Part shown: positions 24,250 to 37,551 of the stretch, piece by piece
Numbering within the stretch: the stretch's first letter is position 1
How the letters are laid out: each line of letters starts with the position of its first letter
Origin: Circinella minor
Taxonomy: Eukaryota; Mucoromycota; Mucoromycetes; Mucorales; Lichtheimiaceae
DNA length: 64,000 nucleotides
NCBI GenBank assembly: GCA_016758965.1
Contig: JAEPRB010000011.1
Coordinates: 124,001-188,000 of the forward strand
Reading direction: 5' to 3'
Notes under the pieces: generated by a model
Told to the model about the DNA's origin: nothing
The model's input: only the letters and a program-made list of their open reading frames with translations
The model's database searches: none
Translations under genes and position numbers: made by a program

Positions 24250-27200
24250 CTATATGTATTATAATAAATAAAGTGACTTCTCTGTTCAATAGTTCTTTAT
24301 ATTTATATCAGTTCAATGATAATGTTTTTTTTGTTGGTCATGTTATAATAAATCTAAAACATGGGTGATGATATGTACTGTATCATATATATTATATGTA
24401 AATAATTTATTTATTCAGTAGTACGTTATTTAAATATACAGATATAATAATATGTTTCATCAAGGAGGTACTGTATGTAATGAAACTTAGTAATAGCTCC
24501 ATGGCTGTACTTAAAACTTGTGTGCAACACAAACGTCCAATTCTGTGATAAAGTTAGAAAACCCATCAGTTTTACCCAGATTCATTTGATCGAATATAAG
24601 GTTATTTATAATTACCAAGTCATGTTTATCACCTTATTTGAATTTCATACTCAAAAATGTAATAAATCAGAGTTATTTTTTATTCTTGCATCATGGTTAT
24701 ATATAACTGATACGGTATTGCACTGGCGTTTAGCCCGACGCTTAATATGTTTTTGTTACTGGGGGGAAAGAAATATAGCACTATTCGTAGGACATACGTA
24801 TGGAAAAAAAAAACACAAAAATACTGGTTTAGTATTATGTTCTCTTTTCTTTTTCAAAATACGTTTGTAATGTTAAGACCATGAACCAACAGGCACATTT
24901 TCATGATTGGTTACCGCATTTTCTACCGGGGAAAAGTGAGATAATAACTCTATATGGCGTCATACGTATGCTATTAATTAACATTCTGTGTATGTTTAGA
25001 TGACAAAAATTACAGGTTGATACTATAAGTAGTTAACTCCCCAGGTACTAAAACAAAATATTAGCCGTCTGATACTTCCTTTTTGAGGGAAGAAAAGCAA
25101 GTACCCTGTAAAAGAATGAAGTCAGAGGACATAATAAACAAAGTTATAAAAGCTTGATTGGTATACGTAAACGAATAATAAAATAAAGCCTTTTTTGTGT
25201 GTTTGCATAATGCTAACAACGATGATGTTAGTTTGCTTTTACATAAATTTATTTACTACTGTACCAAACCGTGCGATGCATCATTTGAACGCAGACATTT
25301 TTTTTTCATCATCTCCGACTCATTAAAAATGACTGCATATTAAACTACAAACTTGCCAGATTTATTGTTTACAGAATATATAAGCATCAAATGATCATCA
25401 ATAATTTGACAAATGATTTGTTGATGCTGAAATGTTTCGGAGACCGGAGTAAATTAAAGGATGCTATTAGTACAATTAAGAAGTTGTAAATACGTAACAG
25501 AGAGAAAATTAGCAGTAGGCTGGTGTTATAAAGTTAAAATTATTGTGAGCTACATTTTAATAATACGTCATTATTCCCACTATTGGATTCCCAATGACCT
25601 TTTAAGTATGCATATGATGACATGGTAGAATAAGTTACTATATTTATCGATGATATAAGGATAATATAACAGCATGAAAGATGGATACTAATAATACTCG
25701 TGGCTTCATTATTGTTTGTCCAATAATTTAGTATATCCGAGCTAAGGAAATTTTATTATTATTGCTATTTGATAAGAAATGAAAAAACCGTGATACATAT
25801 CAATTATTCAATGTAGTGTGAGATAGTTCAAAGAAAGAAAAAGGATGTGAGCTAAACAAGATGAAACTATTTAACAGTTTATTATTTGATAAAAATATAG
25901 TATCGTGGAATGATTCCTTTTACAGGAAAGTTGCACAAAAAGCTACAAGCTGGTGATTAATTTATTTATTTATTTTTAAAAAAAAGAGCCAACGGAATAG
26001 CCTTTTTTGTTTATATTCAAAAAAAAAAACCATTGCTCTTTTTTTTAATTTCTATTGAGTTAAAAAGAAATTTTATTATTATTGAATAAGGTGTAGTTTA
26101 TAATTTTTCAGATCGTTTCATTGTTCGCTGAGAAATGGAACATTATATTCTTTGAGTTGCTTTGTGATTATGTGTGGTGATCACCAGAACATTCTTTTTC
26201 TGCCAAAATTGTGTAATCATTATTATTATTATTTACACAGAGAATAAGATTAGTATCGTTTATCCACTCATCTTTCTAATTTACATTGATAGATCATTTT
26301 ATTGTTAATGTTCCATCAAATCTTATCAACAAAGCACTTTTTTTTTTCATCTTACAACACCTTGATTTACCGTAAGAAGAAAACTTACCGCGGTTCCACA
26401 AAGCAAACTCAACAAGAAATAAGAACTGCAGCATTGTTATTATTATTATTATTATTTGTTGTTTTAGATAATGATAATTGTATCAAGTAAATCCAAAAAG
26501 AAAAAGAATGAGTCGATCACTCTAAATAGTTTCATAAACATTATTATTATGTTCTATTTTATTTAATTATAATAATTTTTTTTGGGGGGGTCTAGAGGGA
26601 ATATTAATATGATAAACATATAATACTGACACATTAATGGGCACAGGCATGTGCATTAAAACTATTACATCAGAAGTATAATCTTGACTGATATTTCATA
26701 CTAATAAGTCGTCATTCCAAATTTAGTATTTCCATTTAATAAATTTTGTTGTTGTTGTTATGGTGTTGTATTATTGATTCATGATCAAAACTGGTTTATT
26801 GGTTGGAAAAGGAGTGAACGAGTAATGAGTCACTCCCTGATCACTCTGCTTCATTCCATATTTTTATTGGATTATAACAAGGATTTTATATTTATAATAT
26901 ACTCCTTAACTGAGATATCATTACTTATCTTCGGCTTTTTTTTTTCATTATTCTTGAAAAATAAATAAATAAATTGGGCCCTGAATGCTCATTATAAAGA
27001 AAAGGTGCCTGAATATATTTGTGAAAAAGGTAAAAGGAACGCAAACCATCTGAAACCCACAATCACCAATCAAATTTAAAAAAGCAATCAGTAAGATTGG
27101 AGATCCGATAGGGTTTTTATGCTAATTTTTTTTTTACTCTTTGGTGAATTGTTATAAAAGGACAAGGCGGATCCAAAGCCGACACTAAAAAAACTTTTTT

Positions 27201-27286
27201 TTTTCTTTTTTTTTTACTCTTTCCTCACTCTTCACTTCACTTCACTTCTCAACCCTCTTTCTATTCACTTTTCAAAAACCATTCAA
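24250..27286. other. Gene-poor 3 kb region
   Basis: No gene, tRNA or repeat family could be recognised. Short frames are T- or K/F-rich translations of homopolymer-rich DNA. The last 150 bp form the promoter and leader of the next gene. Confidence 0.45.
27153..27280 (+). promoter_or_regulatory. TATA box and T/C-rich leader of NmrA-like gene
   Basis: A good TATAAAAG occurs at 27153-27160, about 127 bp before the ATG at 27287. It is followed by A and T runs and then a pyrimidine-rich tract with repeated CTTCACTTCACTTC. This is a typical fungal core promoter plus 5' UTR, and the clearest TATA element noticed in the window. Confidence 0.55.
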
Positions 27287-28438
27287 ATGACTATATCATA
27301 TATTGACGGTAAAGGACCTATCTTTGTAACAAATGCAGACGGTGATAAAGGCTATGCTATCACTCAACGTATGCTTCAATTCCCATCCAAGTATCCACAT
27401 CTTCCACAATATCCTATATACGCAGGATTACCTGACGCATCTACTACCAGAGCAGCTTCACTCAAAGAACAAGGCGCTAACTTGCGTGCATTCGATATTT
27501 TCAACGATCATAAAGCCGCAGTAGATGCTTTACGTGATATAGCTAAATTGTGTTTGGTGGTGGATCCTTTAAGCGAACGTATCAGTCGTGCAAATGCATT
27601 CCAATATGCTAAAGCGTAAGTTGATTATTTTTTTTCTCTTTTATTCTTATAAACAGGAATTTATCATCTTCTCTGTTTTATTAATAACTTGATATAACAA
27701 ATTTGATATAAAAACAGTTTTATTGATGCAGCTAAAGAAGCAAAGGTCAACCATATTATTTTCTTGACCCCGTTTTCGCCGCTCGATCCCGTATCGCCGC
27801 CATCATCACCATTCCGCGATCCCGCAATGTGTATCAGCTTAGCTGACCCGACAACTTACCGTAGCCAATACATGATGATTGAAACTTATTTGCGTACACA
27901 ATGCGAGAACTGTACCATCTTACGTTATCCAGGCATACTTTATGAACATCTACGTGTGTTCCGTAAATATATTTTTGAAAACAACGCATTCCCTGTATCT
28001 GGTCAGCATCTTGAATTTTCTATTGAATCATCCAGCATGGCTGATATTGCTCAAGGGACAGCTTGTATTGCTTATGCACCCACCACTCGCCATCGTAGCA
28101 ATGTGTATAAATTGACGGGTCCACAACTACTTACCTTGGAAGAAGTCAGTACACGCGTTCTGACTTGTTTACAACGGGACGATGCTGAACTCAACTTAAT
28201 CGACTTGAATGCTTTGGAACAAATCTTATATGAAAGTATTGGCAACAAAGAACATGTTGCTTTCTTGCTTGAAGTATGGGGATTACAACAGAAGTCTATG
28301 GCTGGTGGTCGGTTCGAAATTACCCGCGACCTTGAGGCATTGACGGGACAAAGCGGGAAAACTCTGAACGAATACTTTGAAGACGATAAGGTACAAGATG
28401 TATTCCGCTCTCCCATGCCAACACCATTTGTTGTCTAA
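27287..28438 (+). CDS. Divergent NmrA-like / SDR-fold protein
   Basis: Exons 27287-27615 and 27718-28438 (102-bp phase-2 intron, GTAAGT...ACAG) give 349 residues. It has the general NmrA-like plan: an N-terminal beta strand and nucleotide loop (IFVTNADGDKGYAIT), a segment that reads like a binding-site switch (GLPDASTTRAASLKEQGANL), VNHIIFLTPFSP, and LRYPGILYEHLRVFRKYI at mid-protein, equivalent to the LRPxxFMxN stretch of the gene at 1908. The glycine loop is degenerate (NADGDKG instead of GxTGxxG), so nucleotide binding may be altered or lost. It is not a close copy of the 1908 gene. It stands alone between two long gene-poor regions. Enzymatic activity is uncertain; a regulatory NmrA-type role is possible. 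Confidence 0.8.
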
Positions 28439-31400
28439 ATTACAAGATGATACACCTTTTTTTTTTCTTTTCAATAATATATTCCACTTTTTCTTTCTTT
28501 TTTGTTTGCATATATACAAATTACTATCTCTTTCCCTATCTCTCCTTATATATTTATATATATACAGGTATACATATAATATCCATTCAACACAATGAAA
28601 TGAAATGAACAAAAAAAAAAATACCTCCTGTTTTTCCGTACTCCCTTTTTTTTTACTACTTCATATTTCTTTATGCATTTTATTATTATACATATCTTCT
28701 ATACACCATCACTACACAGCAACTTATATTTTTTCCCTGTATCTACATTTCCTTTCCTCTGTCTTCTAGATGAGATGATTTATTTTTTTTATCTCTCTTG
28801 CTTCGCATTTCATTTTCATCTAACAACTTCTCCTTTTTTTACATATAGTTTAGTATTATTATTATTTTTTTGTACATAAAAAGACCAAATACATGCATAA
28901 AACCTTTATCTTATCAGTAAATAGATTCATGAATATGATTGGTCCGATAAGGGAGCAATTGTTCTCAATTTTTTTTCTTTTGTGCCTCGCATATTATTTT
29001 TAAAACATAAACAGTTTACATGTATGTTTATTCCACATGATCATAAATACTCATAAGTATTATATAACTCATTATATTTTTTATTTATATTTTTGGTGGC
29101 ACGGTTGATAGTCCGTCGTCTCCGCATCCAATCATTGATTAATATTAATAAACAATGTAACAATGATAAATACATAAACTGATTGGTCATGAATCAAAAA
29201 AACTTACCTAATACAGTTGTTGCTTTCTTCATAAAAAAGTCAAAGGGTCTTTTTTTGTGTAACCTGGAGATCTTGGAGATTAAACTTTTTTTGGTGATAA
29301 GTACGATTATAGTGCTACTAGGTAAGAACCGGGATATATCTCTCATTTTATATATATTCCAAGGTCCTGATTCCAAGTGTTAAGCCCATTGAAAGTGTCT
29401 ACTTTTTGACGAGTTTAATTGTCTTTCTATATCTAACAAAAAACTCTACGCTTGGTCATATTCGAATACCTAATACGATTTTTTTTTTGTGCCAACCCTC
29501 ATAATGTTTAATTGATCAATTGTTTTTTATTATTATTATTTACTAATTATAATAAAGCCATAATGAAAGTAAAAAAGAAAAGAAAATATACTTTTATTAT
29601 GCTGGCATATAAAACAGTATGGTCTAAAATTGAAAATTTGTAACTTGATAGAATATTAGGATAAGTTTAATAATATCCTGATATGTAAGTCGATAAGAAA
29701 AATAATTTTTGTCAGTCAGCTCATTCTGCTTTTTTTTTTATTAACACAGCTGCATACACAAAAAAAATTGGATTGTGGTGGCACATTTATTATTATTATG
29801 ACGTAGTTTTAATATATAAACGGAAGCAAAACACGCATTGGTTATTTTCGTGAATTGGAAATATATTCACAGTATTAAAATGCATTCCTTCTCTGTAGCA
29901 ATCTCCGATAAGGTGTATGCCAAGAAATATTATTATTGCTGTTTATTAATATAGACGATGTTGACATCATGTTTTAAAAAATTCTTCTCTTGTTTGAAGC
30001 GCAACAAAAATGTTTCTTGTCAATGATGATAAATATAGCAACATGTAGCTATGAAACTTATCTATCTAGACAAGAAGAAAATATTTACGTACCACACAAT
30101 ATTTTTTTTATATATTATTTATTAATAAAAAGTAATGAACATGACATACGTACGTAACAACGACTGTTGTTTGAAATTCAACTACTTTACAAGAACACAT
30201 TTGTTGTACGTACAAAACTCTTTCCAACAACTCGGGTTTAATTAAAGTTGCTTCTTCTTTAATATGCATATCTGACGTAGCTCATGAGCAATAAAGGTAA
30301 AGGTCTTTCAAGTTGGACCTTTTATATACTATTCCAATTGGCAATACCTAGTACATAACGAAGTATTTAGCACTTATCATCGTCATTATTAGTAGTGATG
30401 CAACTATCTGCCTAAAATACTTTTTTTTTCAATTGATGATTCCCAAGAAATTGTTCATGAACGATAAGTCAGATTTAAGCTAATAACAAACGGAACATAA
30501 CTACGATACGAAATATGGCTAGTATACGTATGTGGAACAATGTAAAATAGTCATTAAAAACTTTATACAGAATTTTTTTTTTCAATTTGGCAGTGAGTTT
30601 TATTCAACCTGACATCTGAAGATTTTAGTGTGATTCCAAACATTTTATGATTTGGCATCTCAATATTATTAGTATCGTATCACACTTTGTGTAATGAGGG
30701 AGCCCACTATCAATATTTAGGGAAGCAACAAAAGCATCATAATGACATGAATTTATTAAAAAAAACATCATGAATTTTCTTGACAAGTAAACATGTTAAA
30801 AAAAAATTGCCGCTTAAAAATAAATGACGGCTTTATGTTGACAAAAGCCAAGATAGAGTATTTGTGTCTGTTTTTTTTTCTCTTTTTCTTTTCTTTTTAT
30901 AAGCCGTCGACCACAATCATTTTTTTGTCTGTGATAAGTATTATACACTCGCCCATGCTTCGTGAGAATAAAAAGCATAAACTGGATATCGAAAAAGATG
31001 CTGATAAACTAGAAATTAAAGCAGAGGATCTATATCATATTTAACTTTTGCATGATGTATATTAGTCATATTTTATTTTTGTTTCTTTTTTTAAAGAAAA
31101 AAAAGTTATTCAAGTACTGTCGCTTCCTCGGTTCTCCTCGGTCCTTCTCAAAACAGTTCGGATTGGTTCTCTTGAAGAATCGAACCGAACCATGAGCATT
31201 TCTATGGACTTACAACTATCTAATCAGCCACTATCTTTTAAATACTATTATCCTCATAAGCCATACGTACGACCAGTAATACATTATTATTCATTAAATT
31301 ATATCTCCTTATTTACTTGATTTTTCTTCATCATTGGTATAATCTTCCACATCGGTGCAATAGTGCAAGACCATCAACAAAATATATCCAACCATAAGGT

Positions 31401-34400
31401 TGTTAATACACATACTTATCCGAGGAACACTAAGGATAGACAATAGAATAATTGAGCACATTGTTTGATATGTATATATTGGAATAGATATTTTAAATAT
31501 AATTAGTTTAGATAGTAAGTATAAATTTAAAAAATAATATACACGAAGTTTGTAAGACATTGTATTATGTCATCTATAGTAGCGTTCTTGATTCGCCATA
31601 ATGTTTGTAGATTTGTGAAGCTTAGTACTAATTTTATCGAAACAATATAATTTTTTTATCTACGAAGGTCAAGTAATAGATGTAAAAAAATAAGACTCAT
31701 TGCTTGTGTAATGTGGAAGCGGATGAATTAAACTTGGGATGGTATTATGTAGGAAATAGAAAGATTGGTATGATTAATGCAATAGTCACCACATTTCTGG
31801 AAATTCGCCAGCGATGACTTCTAACTTAATCCTAATGTCTGCTGTAAAATTAATTACAGATTCAATCGAAGTTTTTAACGCTGCCTCGATAAACTGTACG
31901 TAACTGTTACCCGCTTGGCAAATTGATTATACATGTTAAGTGTAGTATTTATAATTTCTTTCACTCTGTCCTTCCCATTGGTGTCTATATTTATTGTCGT
32001 AGAGAGTAACTACTGTTCCTTTTAAAAAAATGACTTAAATATTGTGACCAATATATAAGATTTGTGCATTATTCAAGATAAATAGATTTTAGCATACATA
32101 TAACTTGTACATGGCTTGTTCCAAACGAAAAAAAAAAAAACAGAATACAACGTTATTAATATTATAGTTTTGGATTTATTGATCTTTTTATAGATTAAAC
32201 GTCACTTAAATACTTTTATTAATTTGACTTCGTTGAGTATATATATTGCTAAGTTTTTGTACAATTCAAGACTTTATTTTTACGTAAGACTTGAGTTAAT
32301 CTTATCTAAAGAGCAACAATAAGTTCTTTTACACCGATCTAAAACGGCATGATTTTAAGATTGTCAAGTAATTTCATACCAAACCAGTAACAAACTATCG
32401 AAGAATTAGGGAATCAAGAAGAATAAAGTTGCCTGATGAAAATATTTATAGATATAAAACGGTTTGTGAGTTCAAACCCTCAATCTTTTTGGAAACATTC
32501 CAAGTGAATAATTTACTCGACTGTTTTATAATTGTTTTATACTCAATGGGAATATAACATTATTCTAGCGAAAGTGATCTTGATAGTGATATGATTTATT
32601 ATTTTGGCTATTTATAAAACTTATGGTAAGCTGTGCATATATTTCATCTTCTTCAACCAATGAGTAATAAGGATAGAATCATCTTTATCACCACCATCAT
32701 CATCATCGACAATAAATGACACTATGACGAACATGGGGGGAGCAGCCATTTATTGATTGGTGAATTCAGTAAAGAAACGGCAGGGATGGATAGATCGCTA
32801 ATATATTTCTAATTATGAAAGCAATCGTCGACTTACCCTTATCGAACACAAGTACTTTTGTTCTTACATCATTTCATAATGTACAAAAAAAAAAGGAGTT
32901 TTAAAGTATGTATCTTTTTTTTTAGAAACTCCTCACATCTGAATAATTATAGGATTGGTGCTTGATAATATATAATATATTAAATGATGTAATGAATAAA
33001 AAAAATTCTGTAACTTTTCTGGTGAAGTTTGGGAAAGTATATTACTTAAATGCAGCTTTCTTATATATTAAAAAATTCTTCTCTAACTGAAACAATACGT
33101 ATAATTGATTTATATATAATATTATGATTTTAGGATATCGCTAATGTTTAACTTTCCGATTACTTAAAAGAAAAAGAATCAAATAGTAACCGTTCAGCTT
33201 GACAGTTATTCAGCACACTAACGCAGTTTTAACTCAAGAATTCAAAAGGCTTTTGGGATTTCATGAGAGACAACGAACACTCAACTCGGGGTATACTGTC
33301 TAACTTATCTTTTGGTATTTATCTATTTAGAGTTAGTTAATAATTTAGGCAAGGTTCCTTTTATAATTACTGTACCGATATTATTTTGTACATCATTGTA
33401 ATAATTAAATTAAATTCTCTTTTGTTAAGATAAAATAAGCATGGGAGCCATTTCAAATAGAATAACAAATAAACAACATTGTAAAACAAAGATTGTATGG
33501 AATGAAAATAAAAGACAAAGCACAAACAGCAACACATGGTTCTTTCGTCCAAGTGACATTTCTTCTTTCGGGTTATACTTCTCTGCTGCCATTTGCATTT
33601 ATCACAACATGTGCTACACTTTTGTACAACATGAAAAAACAAGAATAACAGCTTTGTTGAACCGATAAGTATACAACGTTGACGGGACCAATGGTTGGAC
33701 AAAAAAGTCTCTTTTTGCAATAATTTAATTTACAGATGCTACAACCAGATAATCATGATTGCAACAACAGATTTAGTTGTCAAGGGCATTTGGGTGCTAA
33801 CTTTATAAAACTCCAAGATAATGTTTTCAAGGGCAATGAAATTCTTTTAATCATGATCAATCAATAATCACGCGCACTGAAAAAAAAAAAAGAACCACAG
33901 TGCGGTGGTTTTGAAAAGTTTAATTTGTTGTTCCATCATCGAAACTTTGTCAAAAAAAGTTACACACTTATTTTTTTTCTTCTCTGCATACTGACCAAGA
34001 GCAACGACTCCGACAACTTTGTATTATTTCGTGTCATATATGGACTTCTCCGTCTTTTTTTTTCTCCTCCTTCTTTTTTTCACTCTTAACTCTTTTCGGT
34101 TTTGATAAGCATTTATTAAACGATCGGGATACATTTACATTGACGAAGAACAAATAAAAGAAAGAGAATAAGGACCATATGTGGCTCATTTGTTACAACT
34201 AAAGCCCACAGCAACCTGAAAATACAATATAACAAAAATAAAAACAATACGTTCTCGAACCTGTACAAAAAAAAACGCACTGTATATTAACCAACCAACG
34301 TATATATATATATATAACATATAAGAACAACAATCGTTTACCAACTAGACGGCAAATTCTATCCCATTGGAGTAAACAAGAAAAAAAACGGCGATACGCC

Positions 34401-34577
34401 TAACACATCGACCCCCGATTAACACACTCTTTTTTTCCCACTCCCTTCTCTCTCAATTATTTTTTTTACCCTCTTTTTTTCCGTTGTCTATATTGAAAGT
34501 ACTCTTTTTACTTCCTTTTCCAACACAAACATATTTCTCGGGAGGTTGAGGTTACTATACCTTTTGTAAATAATTCA
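28439..34577. other. 6.1 kb stretch without recognisable gene
   Basis: The longest gene-free interval in the window. Frames are short and dominated by Phe, Lys, Ile and Asn from homopolymer runs. Two slightly better candidates are a frame at 30793-31044 (+) ending in a charged KLDIEKDADKLEIKAEDLYH-like tail and one at 31309-31560 (-) with two hydrophobic stretches and a tail DVEDYTNDEEKSSK; neither has a family match or a clear upstream exon. Features seen are an imperfect inverted repeat at 31156-31190 and a TA run at about 34300-34316. The last 500 bp are rich in T/C runs and probably form the promoter and leader of the RasGEF gene. Confidence 0.45.
31156..31190. repeat. Imperfect inverted repeat (GTTCGG...CCGAAC)
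   Basis: Arms of about 14 bases beginning GTTCGG and ending CCGAAC, with four mismatches, flank a 7-base loop. Just upstream are two short direct copies of TCCTCGGT (about 31126-31143). The patch is more GC-rich than its surroundings. It contains a box-B-like GGTTCGATTC on the minus strand but no tRNA fold. Confidence 0.5.
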
Positions 34578-37551
34578 ATGGAGAATCCTCACCGCATTTA
34601 CACAGAAGCATCACAACTACTTGACGACGGTCATATTAAGGTAATAATAAAAATAATAGAAGCTGTTGAGCTTCTTTTTTCTTTTTCTAAACAAAACAAT
34701 AATAATAATTTGAAACGTTATAGGATGCATATACGAGGTTTCTATCAGCAGTTGAGTTATCCACACAACAACTTCATGGGGTCAAGTTTGTTCATCACAG
34801 TAAGGAGAAAAAGAATGAGGAAGGAGAATTGGGGTTGGATATGTTTCGATTGTAGAAAGATAAATTTATGAATTGGGTTGCTAAATAATGTAAACATTTT
34901 TTTTAAAAAAAACTATAAGCTGTGGTATCAAAGCCTGTACAATATGAAATTTTTTTATCCATTATTCGATCGAGTTTATCACATTTGGAGGATATTGCTG
35001 TGCAAAGATCCCCTGTACCTCGACAACAACCATCAATTCCTCAACAACAACAACAGCAGCACCATCAACATCAACATCAGGAAGAAGATCGGAGTAGCTC
35101 CAATAGCTCACAGGTAAAAACACCTCCACCATTACCTCCAAAGCCAGCTAGAATGCACAATAGCAACAAACCAGCTGTTCCTCCAAAACCTTCTAGAGTT
35201 CCCACAGCTTTACCACAACAACAGCAACATCAACAGCAGGAACAGCAGCAACAACAGCAGACACAGCATGAAGAATTACATCATCATCACCATCACCACC
35301 ACCAACAACAACAACCACAATCTTATGTTGAACCTCAATCTGTTGCCACATCCACCACTGCTTTTGTGAAACGTAACAACCGTGGCCGTGGAAATTCTGT
35401 TAGTTTTGCTGAACAGACTAGTGATCATGAAATATCAGACGATGACGACGATGACGACGACGAAGAAGAAGAAAGTGCAGGGCTAGCTGACGACGACGAT
35501 GATGATGATGATGACGATGAAGTAGTGGATTTTGATAATAACCATGGTAAGCAATAAATAGAGTTTATTTTTATAAATCTTGTGATTTTATAAATATGTA
35601 GCATGGATGCAAATAGTGTATATACTAGATAATAATTAAATACACAATAGACGAGACACGGGCAGCTATGATGCAGCGAAGTGACAGCATACCCCCACCG
35701 CGACCACATACCATGACCGACTCATTTCCACATTTACCTATGGTTGATACCCGTCCTCGGTCACTGACCACTTCTCATCACCATCAACATCAACGATCCA
35801 ACATATCACCTATTGACGTTTTGGGTGAATCTATTGTCGATGCACGCATTTTGGTGCCCGCTCAAACTAACACTGGTGATAGTTTGGCACCTCCGACGGC
35901 GACACAAACGACAGATTATGTTCCAAACATTCCCGTTCCTCCGCTGTTAACAACACATCGACGATTACAGAACCAATTAGACGAGCTGGAGGCATCATTA
36001 AATGAATATAAGTCTCGCAAACGCTCGCTTCAGTTTGCAAACGAATTATCGACTGATAACAAACTATTGGAGAATGAATTGAATGACAGTATCTTGCAGC
36101 ACACAACAGCAGTTGCAGAGACACGCGAAACATTGAATAGAGTCCGAACATTGTACATGAGCGCAGCCACTGTACCAAACGTTATGCAGTTCCCACCTCA
36201 CCTGGTTGCTTATCAGCTGACCATGATCGAGTTTGCAATCTTTCGTGACATTCCACCCGATGCATTATTATCTCATGCCCCTCGTTCTCCGCACCCAAAA
36301 ATAGTTGCTTCGACTGATTTCTTCAATTATATCACAAGAGCTATTGAGCACTCAATTTTATTACCACAAGAAGCATCTCGACGTGCCGAGTTGATTAATA
36401 GATGGATCAAGGTTGCAACAAAATGTTTATCCCTCAGCAATTACCAAACACTAAAGGCAATCGTTTCAGCCTTAGGGACTCCGCCTGTACAGCGTCTTCG
36501 ACGAACATGGGATTGTATTCCTAAAAAGCGCATGGGAAGGCTGGACCTCCTAAACGCACTTATGTCTGAATCAGAAAATTATGGTCGATATCGTGAACAT
36601 ATGGGATTAGAGACCAAACGGCGATGGACAAAGCCTGTTGTTCCATTCTTGGGTGTATTTATCCACGATATGACCTATTTATTGGCGGCAGTGAAAGGCC
36701 AAGCACAAGGAGATTCGCGTGTTCAAGATGTGGTGAATTTGATCCATAGTTTCCAACGCGCGCCAGCATATCCTCAAAGACCTCCATCGTCATATGTCAA
36801 GGCATCACGCAAACATTCGTTTGGGCCATCAGTACTAACTAACGCACTGCATCGCACAGCATCATCGAAAAATAGAATGAGCAATTCTTCTGCGTTATTT
36901 GGCGTGGATGTGGATGGAGATCAAGGGATCGAGGTAGAACAGCAACTGATTACTCAATATCTATTGATGCGTCCATGGGTTAGTGAAAAAATTATTGACG
37001 AATTGAGCATACTTCGTGAACCACCTAAACAGCGCAGCACTACGTCTCCAGCATACGGTCGATCCAATAATGGAAATAGTAGTAATGGTAATAATGGCGG
37101 TGGTGGAGGAGGAAACAGCAATGGTAGTATGAGCAGTAGTAGTATCAACACCAGCTCTATTTTGAGTAATGCCAGCTCACTTGTCAGATTGAGCAGTAGT
37201 TACAGCACAAATACAAATAGTATGACAAGTTGGGAAGAACAGGATGATAATTCAAAACGAAGCACAAGTTTTTGGCCTTTCCGAAAGAGCTCAGAAATGA
37301 CCCGACCTACTACGTTACAATCTGATGTTTATGGTCAACGTGATAGTTGGAGTGATGAGCAAGACGATCATCCATCATCACCTCCTTCAACATCATCAAT
37401 AACACCACCCAAATCGGGAGAATCTATATCCAGTCGTACTGTATCGACAACAAGTAAAATTTTGACGGGCCACGTACGAAGCTTTTCACTACCTTCAGCA
37501 AAACCTAGCAATTTATCTGATACTCCTGCCGATCCACGTAAACGAACATAG
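34578..37551 (+). CDS. RasGEF (CDC25-homology) protein
   Basis: Four exons, 34578-34640, 34724-34799, 34920-35546 and 35651-37551, all in phase, give 888 residues. The N-terminal 70 residues (YTEASQLLDDGHI, DAYTRFLSAVELSTQQL) look like a small helical bundle of MIT or TPR type. Next come proline motifs PPPLPPKPARM and VPPKPSRVP (SH3-binding PxxP), Gln/His tracts and a long Asp/Glu tract (about 35430-35525). The catalytic domain starts at about residue 440 (VAYQLTMIEFAIFRDIPPDALL) and includes FNYITRAI, RWIKVATKC, LSNYQTLKAIVSALG, PVVPFLGVFIHDMTYL and the closing helix YLLMRPWVSEKIIDELS. It should exchange GDP for GTP on a Ras-type GTPase. About 70 residues are inserted before the last helix. 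The C-terminus is Ser/Asn/Gly-rich. No REM (RasGEF-N) domain was seen, which is unusual for family members. Confidence 0.88.

Noticed and set aside
24520..24870. 116-codon frame on the plus strand in the gene-poor region
   Set aside because: Low-complexity Phe/Leu/Lys composition, no upstream promoter features and no motif.
31170..31195. tRNA gene suggested by a GGTTCGATTC box on the minus strand
   Set aside because: Neither a T-stem nor an acceptor stem or anticodon arm can be drawn around it, and no box A lies at a suitable distance.
33367..33720. Cysteine-rich 117-codon frame on the minus strand
   Set aside because: The cysteines are irregularly spaced with no recognised zinc-binding pattern, and the frame is K/F/Y-rich as expected from A/T runs.
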